A stretch of DNA of 64,000 nucleotides from an uncultured Aquimarina sp. (GCA_947503835.1 CANNFM010000001.1:434001-498000); one strand, 5' to 3'; counted from the first letter of the stretch, positions 18,022 to 26,457 are shown. Notes: a model not told the origin generated them from the letters alone. Made by a program: numbers and translations.

Positions 18022-18864
18022 ATGAAACAACCAGCATTAGGTATAAAAATATCCGAACTCAGAAAATCAAAAGGACTCACTCAAGAAGAATTAGTTGAGC
18101 AATGTAATATTAGTGTTCGAACTATCCAGCGCATTGAAGCTGGTGAAGTAACTCCCAGAAGTTACACTATTAAGACCATTTTATCGGCTTTAGATTATGA
18201 TCTTAGCAAGATACAAACCGAAAATTCTTCGATTACTCAAGAATTTAAAAAGCTCCTTTTACTTGATGTTGATGATAGTAAAGAGGCCGATTTTTTAACA
18301 CACCAACTTTCAATTTCCTGGATTAGTGGTATCGTGTATTTTGTACTAGGATTTGGAGAATTTGCAATGGACTTCTTTAGACATTTTCAGGGTGAAATGA
18401 TTACCAATAATATCGTTTATACAGTAATTAAACTAATTATTCTCATCTCGATTATTCTATTTTATCGTGGATTTATTCTTACCGGAAAGCTTTTTAAAAA
18501 TTATCTATTGCGTATTACGGCATTTATTTTTGTATTTATAAGTTGCATTTTTTATACATACGATATCCTATCACTTTATATAGGTACAATTGACCCAGAA
18601 TTCATATTGGGTGCAGAAGCCGTAACTTTTGGGGTCATAGGAATATTGTTTGGAATCTCTGTACTGCGTTTAAAAAATGCTCTGGGAACCATCGCAACCG
18701 CAACCGGTATTTTTGAAATAATTACGTATGCATGCTTTGTTACTATATTTTTATCAGTAGTAGGTATGGTTTTGCTTACACCAACTGTTATTCTAGAAAT
18801 TATTTTACTGTACAAAGTTTCTCAAATGCTGAAAGCAAAGCAAAAAGAATTTAGCGCTTCCTAA
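18022..18864 (+). CDS. XRE-type HTH regulator with C-terminal membrane domain
   Basis: Residues 3-65 form an XRE/Cro helix-turn-helix (IKISELRKSKGLTQEELVEQ, then SVRTIQRIEAGEVTPR). The remaining part has about five hydrophobic helices, so the protein is probably a membrane-tethered DNA-binding regulator, a type common in flavobacteria. I chose the ATG at 18022 because related proteins start just before Q-P-x-L-G-x-K-I. An in-frame ATG at 17971 would add 17 residues. It lies 88 bp upstream of a beta-lactamase-fold hydrolase on the same strand. Confidence 0.8.
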   Translation: MKQPALGIKISELRKSKGLTQEELVEQCNISVRTIQRIEAGEVTPRSYTIKTILSALDYDLSKIQTENSSITQEFKKLLLLDVDDSKEADFLTHQLSISWISGIVYFVLGFGEFAMDFFRHFQGEMITNNIVYTVIKLIILISIILFYRGFILTGKLFKNYLLRITAFIFVFISCIFYTYDILSLYIGTIDPEFILGAEAVTFGVIGILFGISVLRLKNALGTIATATGIFEIITYACFVTIFLSVVGMVLLTPTVILEIILLYKVSQMLKAKQKEFSAS

Positions 18865-18952
18865 TCTTTTTCAATTTTTCAAAACTAAGAAAATCACTTA
18901 ATCTTATTCGGTGAACAGGCAAAATATGCCCAAATTTTAAACACCTATTGTC

Positions 18953-20146
18953 ATGAAAAAAATCATTATCATTTGTTCTGTAAGTATTGTATTTCTTTTA
19001 AGCTATTTTTTATTCGAACCTGTTTTTAATTACACTTCAGGTTGGTATGATCTTCCTGAAAAAGCACATATACATCCGGTTATAAAACATACGGATTCAG
19101 TTTCGAAAAAAGCAGATCATCTTCTAAAAACTATGCACACCAATCTTAAAGCCCCGGCAATATCTGTAGCGGTAAGTTCGGATAAAGGAATTGTTTGGTC
19201 AAATGCGATCGGATATCAAGATGCAAAACATAAGATTGCCGTAACAACAGATACAAAATTTAGAATCGGAAGTACTTCTAAGGCTGTAACCTCTTTAGGC
19301 ATTGGAGTTCTACTTGAAAATGGAAATCTGAGTTTAAATTCAACAGTTAAAGACCTTGTACCCTATGCTAGCCATAATCTCAAACCCATCACCTTAAATG
19401 AACTAGCATCTCATACTTCCGGGATTCGTAATTATGGCGCTTGTTTATGTTTCCCTGTATGGGAATATTATAACAATGACGAGTATGATACTGTTGAAGA
19501 GAGTATCGGTATTTTTAATGGAGATGATGTACTATTCGATCCAGGGACAGACTTTAGTTATAGCTCTTATAATTATACACTACTTAGTGCTATGATAGAA
19601 GGGGCATCTACAACAAATTTCGAAAGTTTTATGGTCAAAAATGTTTTTGAACCTTTGAAAATAAGCGATATTATATTTGAAAAAGAGAGTATAGAATCAC
19701 CAACTATTTCAAAGTTTTATGATGTTGAAGGCGTTAAAACTAAAGAAACTTTTAAGGTAAACAATAGCAATAAATGGGCCGGAGGTGGACTATTAGCTAC
19801 TCCATCGAGTCTTGTTACTCTGGGGAAAGCATTTCTTAGCAATGACCTTTTCACAAAACAAACCATGTTATCTTTAATACAACCGGTACCGCTGAAAAAC
19901 GGGCAAGTCAATGAACAAAACTATGCTATAGGGTGGCGTAATGATACGGTAAATGATAAACTTGGGACGAATATACAGACACAAATTTTACACCATGGTG
20001 GTACCGCTATGGGATCAACGTCATTATTCATCTTATTCCCAGAGCATAATTTGTCTATATCTATAGTAATGAATCGAAGCGGGTCTTCATCAGAGCTATT
20101 TGAACATGCATATGATGTTGCCAAATTATTCGTGCCAAAAAATTAA
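18953..20146 (+). CDS. Beta-lactamase family serine hydrolase (membrane-anchored)
   Basis: An N-terminal hydrophobic segment (residues 2-20) serves as anchor or signal. The catalytic S-x-x-K is in F-R-I-G-S-T-S-K-A near residue 110. The second motif is F-S-Y-S-S-Y-N-Y, where the usual Y-S-N is Y-S-S, and the third is H-H-G-G-T. This is the class C beta-lactamase / DD-peptidase / esterase fold (PF00144). The natural substrate could be a peptide or ester; true beta-lactamase activity is not implied. It is probably periplasmic and possibly linked to the upstream XRE membrane regulator. Confidence 0.85.
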   Translation: MKKIIIICSVSIVFLLSYFLFEPVFNYTSGWYDLPEKAHIHPVIKHTDSVSKKADHLLKTMHTNLKAPAISVAVSSDKGIVWSNAIGYQDAKHKIAVTTDTKFRIGSTSKAVTSLGIGVLLENGNLSLNSTVKDLVPYASHNLKPITLNELASHTSGIRNYGACLCFPVWEYYNNDEYDTVEESIGIFNGDDVLFDPGTDFSYSSYNYTLLSAMIEGASTTNFESFMVKNVFEPLKISDIIFEKESIESPTISKFYDVEGVKTKETFKVNNSNKWAGGGLLATPSSLVTLGKAFLSNDLFTKQTMLSLIQPVPLKNGQVNEQNYAIGWRNDTVNDKLGTNIQTQILHHGGTAMGSTSLFILFPEHNLSISIVMNRSGSSSELFEHAYDVAKLFVPKN

Positions 20147-20215
20147 AATATATCAAAAGCATTACCACATTTAATGATTAAAAAGGAAGTTCAAGTTTAA
20201 AATCCTTATAAGATT

Positions 20216-20247
20216 AGACCTCACAGGTTTCAAAACCTATGAGGTCT
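20216..20247. repeat. REP-like palindromic hairpin
   Basis: A 15-bp stem with one mismatch (AGACCTCACAGGTTT / AAACCTATGAGGTCT) around a 2-nt loop lies in the gap between convergent genes. Palindromes of the ACCTCACAGGTTT type are frequent intergenic elements in flavobacterial genomes as far as I recall. It could also act as a terminator. Confidence 0.6.
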
Positions 20248-20310
20248 GGAAACAAGTATCTGTATTAATATTTCGGGAGAAAGACTAATTAAAATTTGAC
20301 AACCGAAGTA

Positions 20311-20338
20311 ACCCCGAGACAAACCTTTGTCTCAGGGT
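20311..20338 (-). terminator. Terminator-like hairpin after the GG-leader peptide gene
   Basis: A stem of ACCC-C-GAGACAAA against TTTGTCTC-A-GGGT with a CC loop lies 19 bp after the stop of the peptide gene. There is no clear T tract on the minus strand. Confidence 0.55.
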
Positions 20339-20356
20339 ATATTTCTATATTCTAAA

Positions 20357-20539
20357 TTAAGCGTACTCCCAAAATCCATTTACACAAACTAAATCTTGTA
20401 CCCCACCAAAGCAAGGAACTGTATATCGTGTGCAAACATTCCCAATAGATGGACAAGGATTAAAGCCACCATTTACACTTTTTTGAGCTTCTTTTTTCAG
20501 CTCTTTTATTCCATTTAATTTTAAAATTGATTGTACCAT
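20357..20539 (-). CDS. Double-glycine leader peptide, bacteriocin- or pheromone-like, 60 aa
   Basis: The first 25 residues (MVQSILKLNGIKELKKEAQK, then SVNGG) match the double-glycine leaders of Bacteroidota secreted peptides, including the conserved L-x-x-x-G-I-K-x-L-x-K spacing. Cleavage after GG would release a 35-residue peptide with four cysteines (C-P-S-I-G-N-V-C ... P-C-F-G-G ... L-V-C-V-N-G-F-W), which could form two disulfides or be modified. No peptidase-containing ABC transporter is visible in the window, so export must depend on a distant one. It lies 37 bp downstream of an NHL lipoprotein gene on the same strand. Confidence 0.75.
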   Translation of the reverse strand: MVQSILKLNGIKELKKEAQKSVNGGFNPCPSIGNVCTRYTVPCFGGVQDLVCVNGFWEYA

Positions 20540-20576
20540 AATGATTGTTTTTAAGATTACTATTTAAACCGATTTT

Positions 20577-21479
20577 TTATAATCTAATGGTTCGCAATCC
20601 ACCTACTCCTGTATACTCTGATATGTAAAAGGTTCTCGAATATTTGTCGAATGCAATTCCGTTAGGATTAACAAAAGAAGCTTCTAGTAAAGGGCCATCT
20701 AATTGTGCTGCTTCGCCATTACCTGCAATTGTTTCTACTGTACCATCTAATGAAACCTTGAAAATATAATTGACCGCTATTCCGGTAGCGTAAATCACAT
20801 CATTCACAACAGTAATGTATCCAATACCAAAATTTTGAATTACGATATCGGGAATATTAGCAATCAATGAGATTTGACCATTTTTATCGATAGAATAAAT
20901 ATCTGCTGTATAAAAATTGGCTACAATTACGTTTCCATTACTATCTAAATCAATCCCAACTCCTCCAAATAATCTAGGATCATTTGCGTAAACAGTTACT
21001 TCTCCATTAGCTGAAATTTTATGAACCGTTGGAGCGGTATAATTCGATATGTATAAATTATCCTCATGATCTATAGTCATGCTACTAGGCCATCCATCAA
21101 TAGTTGCAATAACTGTCCTATCGCCATTAGGTGCTATTTTTAATACCTGACCATTAACTGTGTTGTTAGCATTATTAACATACAGATTCCCATTCGTGTC
21201 TTTTGCAGTACCCAAAGGCCCAGACAGCCCTTGAATAGTGTCTAGAATTCTTCCTTTTGGTGAAAGTTTAAAAATTCTGGTTCCGCTGCCTCCAGTATCA
21301 ACGAACCGACCGTACTCGGAAACATAAATATTACCTTGTCTGTCTACAGATACGGCTCCGTTGGCGGCAAAATTGCTAATTAAAGTTTCTACTTCTGGAT
21401 CGGGATCAATCCCTTCTCCATAGCAAGACGACAATAATAAAGACGTGCTTAATAAAACAAAAAGTGAAAGTGTTTTCAT
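20577..21479 (-). CDS. NHL / SMP-30-like beta-propeller lipoprotein, copy 1
   Basis: The signal ends in the lipobox L-L-L-S-S-C, so the protein is a lipoprotein. The mature part repeats G-N-I-Y-V-S-E/N, T-V-H-K-I-S-A-N-G-E-V and N-G-I-A-F-D-K-Y blocks typical of six-bladed NHL propellers. Such propellers bind ligands or proteins; catalysis is not evident. It is closely similar to the protein at 22880-23809 (both contain Y-G/H-G-x-G-x-D-x-D-P-x-V-E-T). The dyad operator lies 52 bp upstream, and a membrane AraC regulator gene precedes it on the same strand. Confidence 0.85.
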   Translation of the reverse strand: MKTLSLFVLLSTSLLLSSCYGEGIDPDPEVETLISNFAANGAVSVDRQGNIYVSEYGRFVDTGGSGTRIFKLSPKGRILDTIQGLSGPLGTAKDTNGNLYVNNANNTVNGQVLKIAPNGDRTVIATIDGWPSSMTIDHEDNLYISNYTAPTVHKISANGEVTVYANDPRLFGGVGIDLDSNGNVIVANFYTADIYSIDKNGQISLIANIPDIVIQNFGIGYITVVNDVIYATGIAVNYIFKVSLDGTVETIAGNGEAAQLDGPLLEASFVNPNGIAFDKYSRTFYISEYTGVGGLRTIRL

Positions 21480-21529
21480 TGTGATAGTTTTTTAAGTTCA
21501 ACTCAAAACTATCATTACAACCTTTACAA

Positions 21530-21554
21530 ATCGACCGTTTGTATACAGTCGAAC
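21530..21554 (-). promoter_or_regulatory. Dyad operator motif, copy 6
   Basis: The motif lies 51 bp upstream of NHL lipoprotein copy 1, in the 87-bp gap after the AraC regulator gene. All eight symmetric invariants are kept, and TCGAC/GTCGA half-sites are visible. Confidence 0.65.
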
Positions 21555-21566
21555 CCTTTCTACATT

Positions 21567-22691
21567 TTAAACAGCATTCAATTTTTTGACATAATTGCTA
21601 GGCGTATCATTTAGCACCGCTTTAAACGCCTTATTAAAAGTAGATTTAGAGTTAAATCCAGAGTCTAAAGAAAGTGCTAACAAAGTATGTTTCTGATACT
21701 CGCCTCTTTGAATTTTTTCTATAAATGCTTCTACGCGGTATTTATTAATAAAATCGTAAAAACTACTCTTATGAATGGTATTGAGGAGCCAAGAAAGATT
21801 ATTCGTAGAAGTATTTAGTTGTTTGGCAAGGTCGGCTAAAGTGAGTTTATGATCTAGATAAATCTTTTCATTTACCATGAGGTGTTCAAGGTTTTTTTGT
21901 AAATCCTGTAGCGCTTTTCCTTCTATTCTTTCTCTATTTTGAACGTCATTCTTTTTGGCGATGGGCATTCTAAAAACATCAGGTTGTTTTAGGCTATAAA
22001 ACCCAACAACATAAATAAACGCAGGAATCGCAATCCATATAGCATTATAACTAACGAATGAAGAATATATGTTCAAAAAATAATATAAGACATAGCTTAC
22101 CACCCATAGTATTAAAAACAACAAGAATAGTATTAAAATTGCGGTTAGGTAGGGCACAATATCTTGAGAATACGATACGTTTTTCTTTTCTTCTTGTTGA
22201 TATACTTTGATCAGCAGAAAGCAACGATAACAGAAATAAAGGTTATACACAATCCCAACAGTTTCTATGATAAAAAAAGGAATTATTAGCCTTCCGTTCT
22301 GAACCATTAGCAAAAATTCTTCATAAGAATATTGATAGGTCCAGATATGATATGCCAACATACCGATAGCGGGTATAAAATTTGCATAATGAAGGGTATA
22401 CTTTACTTTTTCATTAAACACTAATCTTCTATAGTACAGATATAGTAATGGACCAAAAATAAACACTAGGATGTCTACGAATAAAGCCAGTCTAAAAAAA
22501 ACAAGAATATCGGTCTCTATAGTAAAGAAAAATCTTCCGGTAAGCATAATGGCAGCTATGATAAGAATCAATGACAACATCTTGTTTGCCAATCGGTTTC
22601 TATTATGAATACACTGAATAGCTATGGCCAGAAAAACTCCTTGGCTTATTCCGAGAAAAAGGATGAAATGAATTATTTTGAAAGATTCCAT
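21567..22691 (-). CDS. Seven-TM AraC-type regulator, copy 1
   Basis: Seven hydrophobic helices cover residues about 5-235 (for example IIHFILFLGISQGVFLAIAI and ILILFLLFLILWVVSYVLYY). A linker and a C-terminal AraC HTH domain follow (residues about 265-374; T-L-A-D-L-A-K-Q-L ... F-Y-D-F-I-N-K-Y-R-V-E-A-F ... LDSGFNSKSTFNKAFKAVLN). Such proteins are thought to sense envelope signals and act directly on DNA. It is a paralogue of the protein at 23888-25006. The dyad motif sits 50 bp upstream, so autoregulation is plausible. Confidence 0.87.
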   Translation of the reverse strand: MESFKIIHFILFLGISQGVFLAIAIQCIHNRNRLANKMLSLILIIAAIMLTGRFFFTIETDILVFFRLALFVDILVFIFGPLLYLYYRRLVFNEKVKYTLHYANFIPAIGMLAYHIWTYQYSYEEFLLMVQNGRLIIPFFIIETVGIVYNLYFCYRCFLLIKVYQQEEKKNVSYSQDIVPYLTAILILFLLFLILWVVSYVLYYFLNIYSSFVSYNAIWIAIPAFIYVVGFYSLKQPDVFRMPIAKKNDVQNRERIEGKALQDLQKNLEHLMVNEKIYLDHKLTLADLAKQLNTSTNNLSWLLNTIHKSSFYDFINKYRVEAFIEKIQRGEYQKHTLLALSLDSGFNSKSTFNKAFKAVLNDTPSNYVKKLNAV

Positions 22692-22740
22692 TACCGGTTA
22701 CTTATTTTTTGTGTAAATCTACACTCTAATTATATAAACT

Positions 22741-22765
22741 TCGACCAAATGTATACAGCTGCACT
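22741..22765 (-). promoter_or_regulatory. Dyad operator motif, copy 7
   Basis: The motif lies 50 bp upstream of the first seven-TM AraC gene. It shares the GTATACA centre with copy 6. Confidence 0.6.
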
Positions 22766-22817
22766 TCTTTTTTGAAATTAATTAATTTAAACCGATATAT
22801 TCTATCCTTTTTAATGA

Positions 22818-22853
22818 CAAAAGATCATTATGAGGAGACATAATGATCTTTTG
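22818..22853 (-). terminator. Terminator hairpin after NHL copy 2
   Basis: A perfect 15-bp stem (CAAAAGATCATTATG / CATAATGATCTTTTG) around a 6-nt loop lies 27 bp after the stop of the second NHL gene. It separates the two AraC-NHL modules. Confidence 0.75.
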
Positions 22854-22879
22854 ATTTTGCAAAACGTATAGAATTACGG

Positions 22880-23809
22880 CTATAGTTTTATCTTTCTTAA
22901 AGCTCCTGCGCCTCCAAACTCTGAAATATAAATGGCCTTTGCGTATTTATCTACAGTAATTCCGTTAGGACCATTAAATGATGCTTCCAGTGCAGGTCCA
23001 TCAACAACAGCGGGAGTTCCTGTACCAGCAAATTCTTCGACCTTACCATCAAGAGTCACTCTAAATATTTTATTTACCCCAATCCCGGTTGCAAAAACAG
23101 AATTGCCTGCAACTGTTATATACCCAATACCAAAACCATTAACCACAGCATCGGCAATAGTGGCAATAAGAGAAACATTTCCTTCTGGGTCGATAGATAC
23201 AATATCTGCAGTTGCAAAATTACCTACAACAAGGTTTCCTTTATAGTCAAAATCAATCCCCACGCCACCTGCTAATCGTGGATCTGATGCGTATATGGTA
23301 ACTTCTCCTTCTTGAGTTATTTTATGAACGTTTGGAGTTCCAAAATTTGAAACATATAGATTATTATGATAATCCAATGTTAACCCAGATGGGAAACCAT
23401 CAATCGTTGCCAATGTGGTTCGAGTACCATCTGCAGTGATTTTTAATATATCCCCTGATCCATTACCACTACCATTAACCACATAAAAATTACCTTGTGC
23501 ATCGATTGCATTACCTAGTGGGCCTGTTAAACCAGTCACAAACTCGGTTACATCTCCATTTTTAGATACCTTAAAAACTCGGGTTCCGTTTCCGTTAGCG
23601 CCAACAAATTGCCCAAATTCTGACACATAAACATTGCCTCTACGATCCACAGTAACAGCATCGTTTCCTGCAAAATCTGAGACCACAGTCTCTACCACCG
23701 GATCTCGATCAACACCATCTCCATGACAAGAGGTTAATAATCCAGATATTGCTAATAGAGAAAAAAAAGCAAGTCTTTTAATCTTAGTGTTTTTTGTACG
23801 TTTTTTCAT
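22880..23809 (-). CDS. NHL / SMP-30-like beta-propeller lipoprotein, copy 2
   Basis: The lipobox is L-L-T-S-C after a basic N-terminus. The mature part is a six-bladed NHL-type propeller (G-N-V-Y-V-S-E-F-G, N-V-H-K-I-T-Q-E-G-E-V, N-G-I-T-V-D-K-Y-A). It aligns over its full length with the protein at 20577-21479, including the acidic post-lipobox stretch, so the pair arose by tandem duplication with the neighbouring AraC genes. The dyad operator lies 49 bp upstream. It is probably an outer-membrane-anchored ligand or partner-binding protein. Confidence 0.85.
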   Translation of the reverse strand: MKKRTKNTKIKRLAFFSLLAISGLLTSCHGDGVDRDPVVETVVSDFAGNDAVTVDRRGNVYVSEFGQFVGANGNGTRVFKVSKNGDVTEFVTGLTGPLGNAIDAQGNFYVVNGSGNGSGDILKITADGTRTTLATIDGFPSGLTLDYHNNLYVSNFGTPNVHKITQEGEVTIYASDPRLAGGVGIDFDYKGNLVVGNFATADIVSIDPEGNVSLIATIADAVVNGFGIGYITVAGNSVFATGIGVNKIFRVTLDGKVEEFAGTGTPAVVDGPALEASFNGPNGITVDKYAKAIYISEFGGAGALRKIKL

Positions 23810-23857
23810 TTGTATGATTTTTAAGTTTCCTCTAAAGTATCTCTAGAGTACTTAAAA

Positions 23858-23882
23858 ATCGACCGTTTGGATGTACTCGTAC
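23858..23882 (-). promoter_or_regulatory. Dyad operator motif, copy 8 position within the family (NHL copy 2)
   Basis: The motif lies 49 bp upstream of NHL lipoprotein copy 2 and 6 bp after the stop of the second AraC gene. Its left part ATCGACCGTTTG is identical to that before NHL copy 1. Counting the listed sites from the left, this is the last one. Confidence 0.62.
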
Positions 23883-23887
23883 CTCTT

Positions 23888-25006
23888 TCAGGCAACTTTT
23901 AACCTTTTGATGTAGTTACTTGGGGTGTCTTTCATCTCTAATTTAAAAGCTTTATTAAATGTAGATTTCGAATTAAAGCCTGCTTCCATAGCAAGAGCGA
24001 GAATGGTATGACGGTGATGCTCACCATTTTCAATCTTTATTAAGAATTCTTTAACCCTATAATGATTGACATAATCATAGAAGTTACTTTTTGAGATGGT
24101 GTTTAAGTACCACGATAAATTATGTGTTGAAGTCTCTAATTTTTCAGAGAGATCCCTTAGCGTCAAGTTGGGTTTCAAGAATATTTTTTCTTCTTCGATA
24201 AGGCGTTTCATTTCTTTTTCAAGGAAAGTTATTTGACTTTGCGGAAGACGTTGTTGCGTTTCTGTCTTTTCTCTTTTTAAAGAAACTCTAAAAAGTTCTG
24301 GTTCTTTAAGGCTATAATAACCAACCACAAATATAAATAGGGATATAGCACCCCATACCGAATTGTAATCGATAAATCCAATAGAGTAACTAAATAAACG
24401 CGAAATGGTGAAGCTAGTAATCCATAAGGCCAAAAAAACACCCACAGATATTTGAAAAAACTTTAAAAAAGAGACCAGGCTTTGTTTATACGAGATGGTA
24501 TTTTTCTCTTCTTTGGTGTACATTTTTAGAAGTCGCACATTTAATATCCAATAATAAAAATTTGAAATAATTCCTGCTCCTTCAATAACTAAAAAGGGCA
24601 TGCTAAAAAATCTCGCCGACAATTTTTCAGAGAATTCTTCTGCCCCCAGAGATAGCACATAAAAGGAAAATAGAATATGGATTATAACGGGAATATAATG
24701 AATCCACGAAAGCTTAAAATTATTATTTTCAGAAAATGCTAACCGCCTAAAATACACATAGCATAAGGGGCCAAATAGAAATATTACAGCATCAATAAGA
24801 ATACTCCATTGAAACATTCGTAGGGTTAAAAATCTAAAAAAAATGATCCTTCCGAACAACATCAAAACCGATAAAACTAAAATAATAGAAAGTAGTTGAT
24901 TAGCAGGTTTATTTTTGTTTCTAATAAATTGAATAGTGATTGCCAAGAATATGCCTTGACTAATTCCTAAAAAAAGTATGAAATCTATTAACTCTAAAGA
25001 CTGCAT
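23888..25006 (-). CDS. Seven-TM AraC-type regulator, copy 2
   Basis: Seven membrane helices (residues about 5-235) precede an AraC HTH (residues about 265-372; L-T-L-R-D-L-S-E-K-L ... F-Y-D-Y-V-N-H-Y-R-V-K ... MEAGFNSKSTFNKAFKLEMK). It is a paralogue of the regulator at 21567-22691, with the same I-D/H-F-I-L-F-L-G-I-S-Q-G start. It lies 78 bp upstream of NHL copy 2. I found no dyad motif ahead of this copy, unlike its paralogue, so it may be expressed differently. Confidence 0.87.
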   Translation of the reverse strand: MQSLELIDFILFLGISQGIFLAITIQFIRNKNKPANQLLSIILVLSVLMLFGRIIFFRFLTLRMFQWSILIDAVIFLFGPLCYVYFRRLAFSENNNFKLSWIHYIPVIIHILFSFYVLSLGAEEFSEKLSARFFSMPFLVIEGAGIISNFYYWILNVRLLKMYTKEEKNTISYKQSLVSFLKFFQISVGVFLALWITSFTISRLFSYSIGFIDYNSVWGAISLFIFVVGYYSLKEPELFRVSLKREKTETQQRLPQSQITFLEKEMKRLIEEEKIFLKPNLTLRDLSEKLETSTHNLSWYLNTISKSNFYDYVNHYRVKEFLIKIENGEHHRHTILALAMEAGFNSKSTFNKAFKLEMKDTPSNYIKRLKVA

Positions 25007-25096
25007 TAAGAAAAGATTTTTTATGTGAAATGATCTATATGATCATGATTCTTAGCTCAATAAATACTACGCTACTCCTAAAAGTGCATTTTTTGA

Positions 25097-25456
25097 TTAA
25101 AAATGATAAAACGCATCTTCGAGATGTTCTATAGTGGTGCCTTGTTTATCTTTTATAATCGCAACAATATCAAAACGCACCTCTACATCGAGATCATTAT
25201 CGGTTACATAATGATCAATTGCTTTGACTAACGATTGTATTTGTTTTGGTTTTACAAACTCCTGCGGGTTACCAAAATCCGGAGTGCTACGTGTTTTAAC
25301 TTCGACAACAACAATAACATCCTTGATCCTTGCAATGATATCAATTTCAGATTTTAAGTACCTATAGTTTTTTTCTAAAATATCATATCCTTTCTTTAGC
25401 AGAAAATCAACGGCGAACTTCTCTCCTTTTTCTCCCAAAGCATTATGTTGTGCCAT
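25097..25456 (-). CDS. YraN family (UPF0102) nuclease-fold protein
   Basis: The 119-residue product shows the UPF0102 pattern G-E-x-F-A-x-D-F-L-L-K-K-G-Y-x-I-L-E-x-N-Y-R, followed by E-I-D-I-I-A and V-V-V-E-V-K-T-R. The D...E-x-K arrangement is that of a Holliday-junction-resolvase-like / PD-(D/E)XK fold. The cellular function is unproven. The start lies 2 bp after the stop of the LD-carboxypeptidase gene, so both are translated from one mRNA. Confidence 0.93.
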   Translation of the reverse strand: MAQHNALGEKGEKFAVDFLLKKGYDILEKNYRYLKSEIDIIARIKDVIVVVEVKTRSTPDFGNPQEFVKPKQIQSLVKAIDHYVTDNDLDVEVRFDIVAIIKDKQGTTIEHLEDAFYHF

Positions 25457-25458
25457 AG

Positions 25459-26355
25459 TTATATGTATTCTAGTTTAACCTCATCTTTAGTCACTTTCAA
25501 CAAAGCTGCTGCTCCAAAAATCAAAGCTCGATTATCTTCAATATGTCCCATAGGAAATTTAAATGCTACAGGAAATCCATACTCTTGTACAATATCCAAA
25601 ATAATTTGCTTTGGTTTTTTACCAAAAGGAATATTATTATCATGCATCTTAGTCATCCCTCCTACAATTAAGCCCGATAGGTTATCAAAATACCCATTCC
25701 GCTTCAGGTTTTGAAGCATTCTATCTATATGATACAAATATTCATCTAAATCTTCAATACATAAAATTTTACCAGAGGTATCCAAAGAAGATGAAGAGCC
25801 ACATAAAGAGTATAGCATAGATAAATTTCCACCTATGAGCTGTCCTTGGCAATTTCCCAAGATATTTTTTTTAGAAGAAGGGATCTTATATGCTACATTT
25901 TTTTTGAAAATAAGATCTCTAAATGTAATCATAGATTCTTTGGTTCCTTTATGAACATCGATGGGCATAGGAGCATGTAATGAACAGATCCCCAAATTAT
26001 GAACATGAGAATGCAATACGGTGATATCAGAATATCCAATAATCCATTTTGGGTGTTTACAAAAATAAGAAAAATCAATATCATCAATAATCCTAACGGT
26101 ACCATACCCTCCTCTTGCACACCATATCGCCTTAATCTCTTTATCGTCCAGCATTTTTTGAAAATCAGACCTTCGTTCTCCGTCTGTACCGGCAAATTGG
26201 TTGCTTTCGATACCAATTGTTGAACCCAATACGGGTATCAAACCCCATTCTTTTAGTATATAAATTGCATCATTAATCTCTTTTAAATCAATCTTTCTTG
26301 CCGTAGAAACAATTGCGATTTTATCTCCTTCTCTAATAAAATCAGGCTTCAACAT
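25459..26355 (-). CDS. LD-carboxypeptidase (peptidase family S66)
   Basis: The 298-residue protein shows the S66 motifs: an N-terminal I-A-I-V-S-T-A-R segment, A-R-G-G-Y-G-T-V-R-I, and the nucleophile serine in I-I-G-Y-S-D-I-T-V-L near residue 112. An L-C-I-E-D-L-D-E-Y segment carries the expected glutamate, and a C-terminal G-H-I-E-D-N-R-A the histidine. Family members trim the terminal D-alanine from tetrapeptides in cytoplasmic murein recycling. No signal peptide is present, fitting that role. Confidence 0.92.
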   Translation of the reverse strand: MLKPDFIREGDKIAIVSTARKIDLKEINDAIYILKEWGLIPVLGSTIGIESNQFAGTDGERRSDFQKMLDDKEIKAIWCARGGYGTVRIIDDIDFSYFCKHPKWIIGYSDITVLHSHVHNLGICSLHAPMPIDVHKGTKESMITFRDLIFKKNVAYKIPSSKKNILGNCQGQLIGGNLSMLYSLCGSSSSLDTSGKILCIEDLDEYLYHIDRMLQNLKRNGYFDNLSGLIVGGMTKMHDNNIPFGKKPKQIILDIVQEYGFPVAFKFPMGHIEDNRALIFGAAALLKVTKDEVKLEYI

Positions 26356-26457
26356 ATCTTAAAATTTCAAATTTGAAGTACTAATTAACAAAGAGTTTCG
26401 TTATAAACTATTATATTGTGATGAAATTTGTCCCTCAAACACTACTTTTAAATCTTA

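Noticed and set aside
25007..25096. Dyad operator before the second 7-TM AraC gene
   Set aside because: A TGATC-TATA-TGATCA-like palindrome is present, but the invariant T11/A18 and outer G/C positions do not match the motif.
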